From an uncultured Hungatella sp. (GTDB lineage Bacteria; Bacillota; Clostridia; Lachnospirales; Lachnospiraceae), in assembly GCA_947066955.1 (NCBI GenBank), contig CAMTAF010000028.1, positions 1-37,937 on the forward strand: a DNA stretch of 37,937 bases. The letters run 5' to 3'. This document shows, piece after piece, positions 30,794 through 37,937 of the stretch (positions are counted from its first letter, which is position 1; each line of letters opens with the position of its first letter). A program made the position numbers and the translations under genes. The notes beneath the pieces were generated by a model that did no database searches, was not told the DNA's origin, and saw only the letters and a program-made list of their open reading frames with translations.

Positions 30794-32146
30794 ATGTTTA
30801 CCTCTTCCTCTGTGATCTCCGCGCTCAGCTATGGGTTAGAATTTCTTCCCATTCACATATTGGCATATTACCCCTTTCGGAACCATCTGCGCTTTCCTCT
30901 GTGGGTGGTTATCTGTCTCAATATCCTGAACATGACCACGGAGTTTCTCATGGAATGCTACCAGTACAGCCTTGGAAAAGACATCCGGAACTGGGAAATC
31001 CTTTTCGCGGCCATGTCCATGGCTGTCTATCTCACCTGCGTCCGGGCCCAGATTTCCAAGCTGCTTTTCATCTATATCCTGGTTGTGGATTACTTCATGA
31101 TTGTCCGGGGCACCGCCATTTTCCTGGATATCAGTTTTCTGGGAGCCGGCCAGATCCCCTACCGCTTTCTCGGCGCGCCGTCGAACCTGTTGGGGCGCTA
31201 TCTCCTTATCGCCTTGACCGGACCCTTTATGCTTATCTTTCTGGACATTACCAGGAAAAAGGTCTTAAACAGCCATGCTCCCCAGCTGTGGCGCGTCATT
31301 TGGCTCCTTCCCACCCTGACCTCCCTTGTGGTTCTTATTTTTACATGGAACGTGGACATCATATCTGTCAGCGGACTGCCTTTCCTTCTGGCCAGAGTCT
31401 GCCTGCTGATTATGGTCTTCATTGTCTATCATGTGCTGGTATCCTCCCTGGAATCCATCAGGCTCCAGGGGGAAGCTGAGGAGAGGGCCAGGAACCAGGA
31501 GCAGATTATGGCCATGCAGAGGGCCCAGTACTCCATGCTCCGCAAGCAGATCGAGGAGACCCGCTTGGCGCGCCACGATTTAAGGCAGCACTTAAATGTC
31601 ATTCAGCGCTTCCTGGAAAACGGCGACCAGGCCTCTCTGGCAGACTACATCGCCAAATACGGCCAAAAGCTTTCTGCCCTGACCCCCAGAACCTATTGCA
31701 GCAATTACGCCGTGGACGCGGTGGTGCGCCACTACAGTGAACAGGCCATGGAAAAAGGGATCCTGTTTGACTCCCATCTCAGCCTGCCTGCGGATTTATG
31801 GATTCATGAGCCGGACATCTGCATCCTCTTTGGCAATCTTTTGGAAAATGCCCTGGATGCCTGCGCGGACCAGGCCGGGGAATCCGCCTTTGTGCGGGTT
31901 CACGCCAGGGTGGCCGGGGAACGGGCAATCTCCATCACCGTGGACAATACCTGCCTGACTCCGCCTGTGATGAAAAATGGATCTTTTATATCCACAAAAC
32001 ATTCCGGGCAGGGAACCGGCACCATGTCCATCCGCAACATTGCCGCCCAGTATAACGGGATCGCGGATTTTAGATATGAGGACCAGGTATTTTACGCCTC
32101 CGTATTTTTGAATCCTCCCCTGAAAGAATGCCGGGACAAGGTGTGA
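30794..32146 (+). CDS. AgrC-like sensor histidine kinase
   Basis: This 450-residue membrane kinase has six to seven helices (about 10-225), a coiled linker (about 232-265), and a GHKL-type kinase of the HPK10 class: H box RLARHDLRQHLNVIQ (His about 267), N box GNLLENALDAC, and G box STKHSGQGTGTMSI. It pairs with the LytTR regulator just upstream. AgrC relatives sense small peptides, yet no agrB or agrD homologue is in the window, so the signal is unknown. ATG at 30794 with AGGAGG 9 bases upstream is favoured over an in-frame TTG at 30719 that overlaps the regulator's stop. Confidence 0.9.
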   Translation: MFTSSSVISALSYGLEFLPIHILAYYPFRNHLRFPLWVVICLNILNMTTEFLMECYQYSLGKDIRNWEILFAAMSMAVYLTCVRAQISKLLFIYILVVDYFMIVRGTAIFLDISFLGAGQIPYRFLGAPSNLLGRYLLIALTGPFMLIFLDITRKKVLNSHAPQLWRVIWLLPTLTSLVVLIFTWNVDIISVSGLPFLLARVCLLIMVFIVYHVLVSSLESIRLQGEAEERARNQEQIMAMQRAQYSMLRKQIEETRLARHDLRQHLNVIQRFLENGDQASLADYIAKYGQKLSALTPRTYCSNYAVDAVVRHYSEQAMEKGILFDSHLSLPADLWIHEPDICILFGNLLENALDACADQAGESAFVRVHARVAGERAISITVDNTCLTPPVMKNGSFISTKHSGQGTGTMSIRNIAAQYNGIADFRYEDQVFYASVFLNPPLKECRDKV

Positions 32147-32149
32147 TCG

Positions 32150-32178
32150 TTTACAATTCTCTTCATTTATGCTAATCT
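32150..32178 (+). promoter_or_regulatory. Weak promoter candidate for the AraC-family gene
   Basis: TTTACA (32150-32155) is followed after 17 bases by TAATCT (32173-32178), a poor -10 match. The 79-base gap between the kinase and AraC genes is AT-rich, so a separate start here is possible; read-through from the kinase gene is equally likely. Confidence 0.3.
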
Positions 32179-32225
32179 ATCTTCATATCCATAATCGTTT
32201 CTATGACAAAAGGAGGTTCTCTTCT

Positions 32226-33095
32226 ATGAACCCAGAACCGAATTACCGGGTAGGCGAGACGTTCCGCTGGCTTGGCAGCTCCCCCATCGAGCACGCCGAG
32301 CTCTGCCTCACGGTCTGCGGCATTGAGCGCTGTCTTCCCGACAAATCTTACGAACCCACCATCCGGGATGACTACCACGTACATTTTATTTTATCAGGCA
32401 AAGGGACCCTGGAGATCCAGGACCGCTCCTATCATCTGGGGAGGGGGCAGATCTTTGCCATCCCTCCTGATATCGAGACTTATTATTACGCGGACCACTC
32501 TGACCCCTGGCACTACACATGGGTCTCTTTTTCCGGGACCAAGGCTGCCCTTTATCTTGAAAAAGCAGGGATCACGCCGGAGTGCCCTGTGAGGGATACC
32601 TATGTGAGGCCCGAAGATTTTCTGGAACTGACGGAAAAGATCTTAAATCACCATGAGCTCACCATTGCCAACGAGCTCACCAGAACCGCCCTGCTGTACC
32701 AGATCCTGGCTCTGCTGGTAGATTCCCGCAACCAGGACCTTATGGACCACCACCATGTGCCGCCCCACGATTACTCGCCTGAGCTGTACGTGGACCATGC
32801 GGTGAAATATATCCATGACAACTACCGAAATGTCCGCGTCAGCGAGATCGCCTCCTACATCGGCATCACCCGGTCCTATCTTACCCACATCTTTAAGGAA
32901 AAGCTCCAGGTGTCCCCCCAGGAATACCTGCTGACTTACCGCTTAGATCAGGCCTGCCGCCTTCTCCGCTCCACGGGCCTTTCTATCCAGGATGTGGCGG
33001 AGGAGATTGGCTACGCCAATCCCCTCACATTTTCCAAAATATTTAAAAATACTTACGGCCTCAGCCCTACCAATTACCGGAAACAGTATCTATAA
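32226..33095 (+). CDS. AraC-family transcriptional regulator with cupin domain
   Basis: This 289-residue regulator has an N-terminal cupin sensor (about 30-160, with VHFILSGKGTLEIQ and IFAIPPDIETYYYAD) typical of sugar-responsive AraC proteins such as MsmR/RafR, and two helix-turn-helix motifs at the C-terminus (about 190-289: VSEIASYIGITRSYLTHIFK and IQDVAEEIGYANPLTFSKIF). It would activate a carbohydrate uptake operon. The sugar-binding lipoprotein gene that converges on it, with 3 bases between the stops, is a possible target but is transcribed from the far side. ATG at 32226 has AAAGGAGG upstream and fits the family's usual length. Confidence 0.93.
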   Translation: MNPEPNYRVGETFRWLGSSPIEHAELCLTVCGIERCLPDKSYEPTIRDDYHVHFILSGKGTLEIQDRSYHLGRGQIFAIPPDIETYYYADHSDPWHYTWVSFSGTKAALYLEKAGITPECPVRDTYVRPEDFLELTEKILNHHELTIANELTRTALLYQILALLVDSRNQDLMDHHHVPPHDYSPELYVDHAVKYIHDNYRNVRVSEIASYIGITRSYLTHIFKEKLQVSPQEYLLTYRLDQACRLLRSTGLSIQDVAEEIGYANPLTFSKIFKNTYGLSPTNYRKQYL

Positions 33096-33098
33096 ACC

Positions 33099-34382
33099 TT
33101 ACCGCCGCTCCTCCGCGATCTGCTCGTCCATGAAGGCCGCGATATCGCCGCACACCTCCTCCATTGTCATCTGGCCGGTGTAGGCCTTCACCATGGTCTC
33201 CTGAGAGTAATCTTCCCACACCTTGGTGTTTTTGGTGTAGGGGCGGATCACCATGTTGTCGGACATGTCCAGGTAGGCCTGAAGATTGAACTCCGGAGCG
33301 CATCCGATCCAGGTATCGGAGGTTCCCATGAAAGCGGACATGGTAACTCCCAGCTCAGCCTGCTTTTTCTGGGCTTTTTCGCTTCCTAAGTACTCAATAA
33401 GCTTCCAGGCTTCCTCCGGGCGGGAGGTGCCTGCCGCGGCGGACCATCCCAGCCCGTTGTAGATGGAAATCCTGGTTCCGTCCTCTGCCTTGGGAAGCAC
33501 CGCCACATCGCAGTTGGAGACAATATATTCATTGCCCTTCATGGCCGCTACCATCCAGGCCCCCTCAAAGACCATGGCCGCCTTGCCGGATCCCAGCATC
33601 ACGTCAGGAGTGTTCTCCGCCATCACCTGCTGGGTGGGCATGGCCTTTGTCACCAGGTTGTCGTACCACCAGTTCATGGCTGACACGGTCTCGGGCGAGT
33701 TCCACATGGACTTGGTCTTGTCTTCGCTGAGCACGGACCCGCCCATGCTGTAGATCAGATTGTAGTAGCCGTCCTGGTTAAAGCTGGCCGGGGAGGAGAA
33801 ACCGTACTGGCTTCCGTCTTCTTTGGTCAGTTTCGCCGCAGCCTCCGCAAAGGTGTCCCAGGTCCAGGTCTCATCGGGATAGGCAATGCCGGCCTCGTCG
33901 AACATGGTCTTGTTGTACCACAGGCCGATGGTGTCATAGTCCTTGGGGATAGCGTAGATCTTTCCGTCATACTGGTACAGCTGGGCGATATCCTGGTAAT
34001 AATTTGCCATGTCCACGGAGCTGCTCTGGGCGATCCTGTCGGTCAGGTCCAGAAGGATGTCATTGCTCATGAATTTTTGGCTGTAGTTGGAATGCATCCA
34101 GAAAACATCTGGCAGATCGCCTCCCTGGGCTCCTGCCTCCAGAAGGGTCCAGTACTGATCCCAGGGCACCATCTGAACTTCCACCTGGATCCCGGTCTCA
34201 TTGGTAAAGTCCCCGATGATCTCCTTTAAGCCCGGAAGCTGATTGTTATCCCAGATTGCCACTGTCAGGGGTTTGCCTGAATCCTGGCCTCCCTGGCTCT
34301 GACTCTTACCAGTTCCCCCGCAGGCTGCCAGGGCAAGGCACATGGTCATGGATGCTGCTGATAACACGAATCTTTTTCTCAT
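33099..34382 (-). CDS. Sugar ABC transporter substrate-binding lipoprotein (family 1)
   Basis: This 427-residue lipoprotein has lipobox LAACGG (Cys about 21) and a family 1 solute-binding fold: KPLTVAIWDNNQLPGLKEII, DFTNETGIQVEVQMVPWDQY, GDLPDVFWMHS and YAIPKDYDTIGLWYNKTMF. Such proteins bind oligosaccharides outside the cell for MalFG-type permeases. No permease genes are in the window, so it is an orphan component here. ATG at 34382 has GGAGGAG upstream, and an extended -10 promoter lies about 50 bases before it. Confidence 0.92.
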   Translation of the reverse strand: MRKRFVLSAASMTMCLALAACGGTGKSQSQGGQDSGKPLTVAIWDNNQLPGLKEIIGDFTNETGIQVEVQMVPWDQYWTLLEAGAQGGDLPDVFWMHSNYSQKFMSNDILLDLTDRIAQSSSVDMANYYQDIAQLYQYDGKIYAIPKDYDTIGLWYNKTMFDEAGIAYPDETWTWDTFAEAAAKLTKEDGSQYGFSSPASFNQDGYYNLIYSMGGSVLSEDKTKSMWNSPETVSAMNWWYDNLVTKAMPTQQVMAENTPDVMLGSGKAAMVFEGAWMVAAMKGNEYIVSNCDVAVLPKAEDGTRISIYNGLGWSAAAGTSRPEEAWKLIEYLGSEKAQKKQAELGVTMSAFMGTSDTWIGCAPEFNLQAYLDMSDNMVIRPYTKNTKVWEDYSQETMVKAYTGQMTMEEVCGDIAAFMDEQIAEERR

Positions 34383-34429
34383 CTCTTGCTCCTCCTCGTA
34401 TTTTATGTATTTTCCCTTTTCATGTCTGG

Positions 34430-34438
34430 ATTATAGCA
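34430..34438 (-). promoter_or_regulatory. Extended -10 promoter for the sugar-binding lipoprotein gene
   Basis: The minus strand reads TGCTATAAT: a perfect TATAAT with the upstream TG of an extended -10 element. The -35 region is weak (T-rich). It lies about 50 bases ahead of the lipoprotein start within a 102-base gap that otherwise shows nothing. Confidence 0.6.
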
Positions 34439-34484
34439 TGAAAAAATGACAGAAAACCATGACCCAATGTGCTCTCCATATAGA

Positions 34485-35300
34485 CTAATAGGCTTTCTTG
34501 GGGGCTTTTATTCTCTCAAGCACCATCCAAATTCCATCCTCCTCATTGCTTAAGGTTGTGCGCTTTACCTGGGATTTCAGCTTCTCGGACGCATTGCCCA
34601 TGGCGAACCCATAGCCTGCCGCGCAGAGCATTCCCAGATCATTCTCCCCATCACCGAAGGCCGCTGCCTGGCTTAATGGTATTTTGTAGCGGCCGCACAA
34701 AAAACGGACGCCCTCTGCCTTGTCAACAGAACCGTCCATGACCTCCAGATAATAGGGATTGGACCGGAGCACCGACAGCTTCGGGTATTCAGACCGCAAA
34801 AAGGCCTCCCCTCTGGCAATCTCCTCCGGCTCCCCCATGAGGAGGAACTTGTGGATGCCGCCGGCGTCCGCGAACATGTCTCGAACCTCCCCCACCGCGG
34901 ATTTTCCCTCTGTGATCTGTTCTTCCCTGACCACCCACGGATTCTGGTCGTCTTTTACCACCCACAGTTCCCCGCCGTAGGTGTTGCAGCAGAGCCCGGG
35001 ACACTGCCTCTCCAAGTCAGCTTCCACCTGTATTGCCAGCTCCAGATCCATCTGGCGGCTGTAGATCACCTTCTGCTCTTCATCAAGGATCAGGCCTCCG
35101 CTGTAACAGATCAGGGGCCTTTGGTTCCCCAGCTCCCTCTGGATCAGCCTGACGCCCTGCGGCATCCGGGCGGATACCAGAATAAAGGGGATTCCGCTCC
35201 TGTCCAGCTCCAGGATCTTTTCCCTGGTCCTGGGAGAAATATGGTGGTCATCTTTCAGCAGAGTCCCGTCAATGTCACTGTATATGATCCTGATTTCCAT
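34485..35300 (-). CDS. Cof-type HAD-family hydrolase
   Basis: This 271-residue HAD phosphatase of the Cof/YidA group has motif I SDIDGTLL (about 8-15), motif II with Ser in ILVSARMP (about 40-47), the Lys-bearing DGSVDKAEGVRFL (about 190) and motif IV AFGDGENDLGML (about 216-227). The C2 cap between motifs II and III typically acts on sugar phosphates or other small phosphate esters. The gene is flanked by two solute-binding protein genes, which fits carbohydrate metabolism. ATG at 35300 has GGAGGAG upstream. Confidence 0.93.
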   Translation of the reverse strand: MEIRIIYSDIDGTLLKDDHHISPRTREKILELDRSGIPFILVSARMPQGVRLIQRELGNQRPLICYSGGLILDEEQKVIYSRQMDLELAIQVEADLERQCPGLCCNTYGGELWVVKDDQNPWVVREEQITEGKSAVGEVRDMFADAGGIHKFLLMGEPEEIARGEAFLRSEYPKLSVLRSNPYYLEVMDGSVDKAEGVRFLCGRYKIPLSQAAAFGDGENDLGMLCAAGYGFAMGNASEKLKSQVKRTTLSNEEDGIWMVLERIKAPKKAY

Positions 35301-35320
35301 AATCTTCTCCTCCTTTTCGG

Positions 35321-35400
35321 TATCGGCACGCGCCGCTTTGCGGCACCTGCCACGTCGTCGGAAGGCATCCTAAAAAATGCTCCGCATTTGCCTTCCTCCT
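35321..35400. repeat. Single copy of the palindromic interspersed repeat
   Basis: Stems are GCCGC-TTT-GCGGC and AAATGC-TCC-GCATTT. Compared with the other copies both arms have changed together (ACGC/GCGT to ATGC/GCAT, and GACGC/GCGTC to GCCGC/GCGGC). It begins directly at the stop codon of the anchored solute-binding gene, whose TAG overlaps the repeat's AGGAGG on the minus strand. Confidence 0.9.
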
Positions 35401-36727
35401 ACTGCCGCAGCAGGCTGTTGACCTCTCTCTGCAGCTTTAAAAGCCCGCTGTCTATGGACCGCTCTCCGCTGATGATCCATCCGATCTCGCTGTCCGCCAG
35501 ATTCATGGCAGACGGGTAGAGGCGGAAATTCGGTGTCTCCCGGGCTTCCTCCATGACCTGGCAGATGACTTCCACATCCATGTTGCCGTTTCCCGGAATG
35601 TCGTTCCCAAGCACCTGTTTTAACAGGGGAGATTCCACGGCCCGCCGCAGAACAGGCAGCCCCTGGGAAGCTTCCAGCAAGTGAAGCTGAGTTTCCTCCT
35701 CATAGCACAGCTCCTTGATAAACTCCCAAGCCAGCCTCCCCTGCCTGCTCCTGCTGCCAATGCCCATGAGAAGGGTGTCCAGCGCAGACTGGCCGTTGCC
35801 GTCGGGCCCCGAGGGAAGTTTCACGCAGTCCCACTCAAAATCCGAATATTTTTTGATCCTCCACGGGTACGGCTTGTAGGTGCGGTATTCGGAAAAGGCA
35901 AAAGGCCGGAAAGCCACCTTTCCCTGGTCAAACTCCCTTGACGTCACCACATAGCCTTTATTGACCGCGTTTAAGTCTCTCACAAACCGGACAGCAGACT
36001 CTACCTTGGAATCGGCGAAACAGGAGAGGGTCCCGTCCTTTTCAAACAGCTCCGCCCCATTGGAATTCACCGCTTCCCTCCAGCCGTAATCAAAGCACCC
36101 AAACTGGTCAATGACCCCGTCGCCGTCTGTATCCCTTGTCACCTGAGAGCAGATGGAGAGAAAATCCTCCCAGGTCCACTCCTCCCCCGGCATGCTGATC
36201 CCCTCTTTTTCCAGAAGCGTCTTGTTCACAAACATCAGGGTGGGCACGCTCTCATAGGGGAGGGCATACTGGGTGTCCCGAATGTTCCCGTACCGCCACG
36301 CCGCTGGGTAATACTCTTCTTTGTCAAATTCTTTGTCACGCTCCATCAAAGGACCGAGATCCTGCAAAACTCCCATGGAGGCCAGGATATCCAGCTGCCC
36401 GGCAGGGATCATGAACACATCCGGCTCCTTTCCCAGAAGGATCTGCTCTGCCAGCCACTCCGGATAATCCTCCTTTAAAATCCCGCTGGTGTATTCCACC
36501 TTCACCCCTGGATGGGATTCCTCAAACCTCCTGGCCGCCTCGTCAATGACCTCGTAGCAGCTCCCTGTAGGCACATCCCAATAGCTCCCCGCCATCATCC
36601 CGAAATGGATCACCTGCCCCTGCCTCTTTTCCCTGAAATTCTCAACAGCGCAGACCACCCCTATGACAAACAGGATCGCCCCCACCGTGACTGGAATCCA
36701 GACACTCCTCTTATCCGCGCTTCTCAC
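35399..36727 (-). CDS. Membrane-anchored family 1 solute-binding protein
   Basis: This 442-residue protein has one N-terminal membrane segment (about 10-30) without a proper lipobox, then a family 1 solute-binding fold: RFEESHPGVKVEYTSG, EPDVFMIPAGQLDILASMG, YALPYESVPTLMFVNKTLLE and EWTWEDFLSICSQVTRDTDG. The GTG start has AGGAGG 7 bases upstream, and that site overlaps the stop of the response regulator gene. Because it is coupled to a two-component pair and keeps an uncleaved anchor, it may present sugar to the histidine kinase as a co-sensor instead of serving a transporter. Confidence 0.88.
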   Translation of the reverse strand: MRSADKRSVWIPVTVGAILFVIGVVCAVENFREKRQGQVIHFGMMAGSYWDVPTGSCYEVIDEAARRFEESHPGVKVEYTSGILKEDYPEWLAEQILLGKEPDVFMIPAGQLDILASMGVLQDLGPLMERDKEFDKEEYYPAAWRYGNIRDTQYALPYESVPTLMFVNKTLLEKEGISMPGEEWTWEDFLSICSQVTRDTDGDGVIDQFGCFDYGWREAVNSNGAELFEKDGTLSCFADSKVESAVRFVRDLNAVNKGYVVTSREFDQGKVAFRPFAFSEYRTYKPYPWRIKKYSDFEWDCVKLPSGPDGNGQSALDTLLMGIGSRSRQGRLAWEFIKELCYEEETQLHLLEASQGLPVLRRAVESPLLKQVLGNDIPGNGNMDVEVICQVMEEARETPNFRLYPSAMNLADSEIGWIISGERSIDSGLLKLQREVNSLLRQ

Positions 36728-36739
36728 TGTCCTGCCTCC

Positions 36740-37423
36740 TTAAGCCTTGTCAAGATTCCTGGTGGTAACTCCTGTCTGCACCGCCCATATAGCCAGCTGC
36801 GTCCTGTCTCTCAAGTCCAGTTTACCCAGTACAGAGCTTAAGCAGTTGCGCACCGTGCCCTCGGACAGATTCAAGGCTGCCGCAATCTCCTTGTTTGACC
36901 TGCCGTAGCCCACCTGCTGGATCACCTTCCATTCGGTCCTTCCGATGTCTTCTATGCTCCTGTCATCCACCTGGATGGTGTAATTGCCTTTGGCCATCTG
37001 GGAAAAGAGCCGGACCACCTTCACCGCGATGTCCGGGTTGATCATGGCCTTTCCGCTGTACACCGTGCGGATGGCCGCGGACAGCTCCGCCATGGACACT
37101 CCCTTTAACAGGTAACCGCTGGCACCGTATTTCAGCGCATTGTACACGTACTCGTCATCGTCAAAGGTGGTCAGGATGATGATCTTGATCTGGGGATAAT
37201 TTTCCTTGATGATCTGAGTGCAGGAGACCCCGTCCATGCCGGGCATCCTCACATCCATCAGAATCACATCAGGTTTTGCCGAGCGGACAGAGCGGATCAC
37301 CTCCCGCCCGTCCGCCACCGTATCGATCACTTCCATATCCTGATTGGCGGACAAAACAATCTTTAAACTGTCCCTGATCAGCTCCTGGTCATCCGCGATG
37401 ATGATCTTTATCTTCTCTCTCAT
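36740..37423 (-). CDS. NarL/FixJ-family response regulator
   Basis: This 227-residue regulator has a receiver domain (about 3-120; Asp11/Asp12, phosphoacceptor Asp57 in ILMDVRMPG, Thr in LTTFDDD, Lys in YLLKGVS) and a LuxR-type helix-turn-helix (about 160-220, with VGYGRSNKEIAAALNLSEGT). ATG at 37423 overlaps the kinase stop as ATGA and has GGGGGAGG upstream. The kinase and the anchored solute-binding protein form one transcription unit with it. Confidence 0.93.
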   Translation of the reverse strand: MREKIKIIIADDQELIRDSLKIVLSANQDMEVIDTVADGREVIRSVRSAKPDVILMDVRMPGMDGVSCTQIIKENYPQIKIIILTTFDDDEYVYNALKYGASGYLLKGVSMAELSAAIRTVYSGKAMINPDIAVKVVRLFSQMAKGNYTIQVDDRSIEDIGRTEWKVIQQVGYGRSNKEIAAALNLSEGTVRNCLSSVLGKLDLRDRTQLAIWAVQTGVTTRNLDKA

Positions 37424-37937
37424 TGATGTTCCTCCCCCCATCGGATCGGTATCCTGGCGATAATATAAAATCCATCCCGGTTTCCGTATTCTAAGGTTCC
37501 GTCCAGAAGGCTTACCCGCTCCCGCATATGCTTTAGCCCGAAACCTTCCTCCACCTTGCCGCACCCTATCCCGTTGTCTGTCACGCGGATGGTGAGCCAC
37601 TGGTCTGCCTTTGACACCCTAATCCGGATCTTGTCCGCATGGCCGTGGCGTATGGCGTTGGTGGTGGCCTCCTGGACTACCCGGTAAACGGCCTCCTCCT
37701 CATCTTCATGGAACTTGAAGGGATGGACCTGGTTGTCGAACCGGATCTCGGCCCCTGAGGCGGCCCCGGTATCTCTAAGCATCTTTCCAATGGCGTCTTC
37801 TAAGTCCAGCTTTTCCAGGGCATCAGGCCTCAGCTTGCTGACAGAGCGGCGCACGTCGGTCATCCCCTGTCTCGCCACCTCCCCGATCTTCATCAGCTGC
37901 TTTTTTGTGGCCTCCGGGGATAAGTCGATCATGGTCA
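37420..37937 (-). CDS. NarX/DesK-type histidine kinase, 5' end beyond the window
   Basis: The frame is open to the right edge, so only the C-terminal 172 or so residues are seen. They hold the end of the HisKA_3 dimerisation helices (GMTDVRRSVSKLRPDALEKL) and a full HATPase domain: EAVYRVVQEATTNAIRHGHA (N box), TDNGIGC (D box) and GFGLKHMRERV (G box). The phosphorylated His lies upstream, outside the window. An internal ATG at 37932 is unlikely to be the true start because the dimerisation domain would be cut. Confidence 0.9.
   Translation of the reverse strand, partial: TMIDLSPEATKKQLMKIGEVARQGMTDVRRSVSKLRPDALEKLDLEDAIGKMLRDTGAASGAEIRFDNQVHPFKFHEDEEEAVYRVVQEATTNAIRHGHADKIRIRVSKADQWLTIRVTDNGIGCGKVEEGFGLKHMRERVSLLDGTLEYGNRDGFYIIARIPIRWGEEHQ

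Overview
The window looks like chromosomal DNA of a fairly GC-rich Gram-positive Clostridia member, most likely Lachnospiraceae (Enterocloster/Hungatella-like). This is an inference from the Gram-positive (Mbov_0395-0397-like) type IV secretion proteins, the DUF1292 protein, the SpoIIAA/SpoIIAB/SpoIIE-type regulators, the lipoproteins and the strong AGGAGG ribosome binding sites. No rRNA, tRNA, CRISPR array, integrase, relaxase or transposase was seen.

Region 1 (29,706 down to base 1, all minus strand) is one tightly packed gene train of about 29.7 kb with many ATGA-type overlaps. It probably starts at a promoter at 29,678-29,706. In transcription order it encodes: a SpoIIAB/RsbW-like ATPase, a DUF1292 protein, a STAS anti-anti-sigma-like protein, a CPBP membrane protease, a VirD4/TraG coupling ATPase, a membrane-anchored Ig-like protein, two paralogous VirB6/TrbL-like membrane proteins, a PrgI-VirB4 ATPase, a family-3 solute-binding lipoprotein, a small charged protein, a second membrane-anchored Ig-like protein, a VirB2-type pilin, a large lipoprotein, two paralogous PI3/4-kinase-like proteins (one with a membrane segment and an external repeat domain), a cyclic-nucleotide-binding SpoIIE-type phosphatase, a metallo-beta-lactamase-fold probable cyclic nucleotide phosphodiesterase, a CHASE2-class III nucleotide cyclase, a polytopic membrane protein, a family 2 glycosyltransferase, and an exported Ser/Glu-repeat protein cut by the left edge.

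Read together, this is a candidate dedicated secretion or surface machine with type IV secretion core parts but no DNA-processing genes in view. It is bundled with its own second-messenger circuit (make, destroy and sense cAMP or a related nucleotide) and a protein-phosphorylation switch (ATPase kinase, STAS, phosphatase). This is the strongest candidate in the window for an undescribed system.

Region 2 (29,707-33,095, plus strand) holds a divergent promoter, a leader of about 200 nt with several hairpins, a LytTR response regulator and an AgrC-like histidine kinase without agrB/agrD, and an AraC-family regulator. Region 3 (33,099-37,937, minus strand) is carbohydrate-sensing and uptake-like: a histidine kinase (cut by the right edge), a NarL-type regulator, a membrane-anchored family-1 solute-binding protein, a Cof-type HAD phosphatase and a sugar-binding lipoprotein.

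A palindromic interspersed repeat of about 75-86 bp occurs seven times (three in tandem at 821-1075, one at 11,991-12,070, two at 14,251-14,415, one at 35,321-35,400). Its stems show compensatory base changes, and in two places it supplies the C-terminal codons of the upstream gene.
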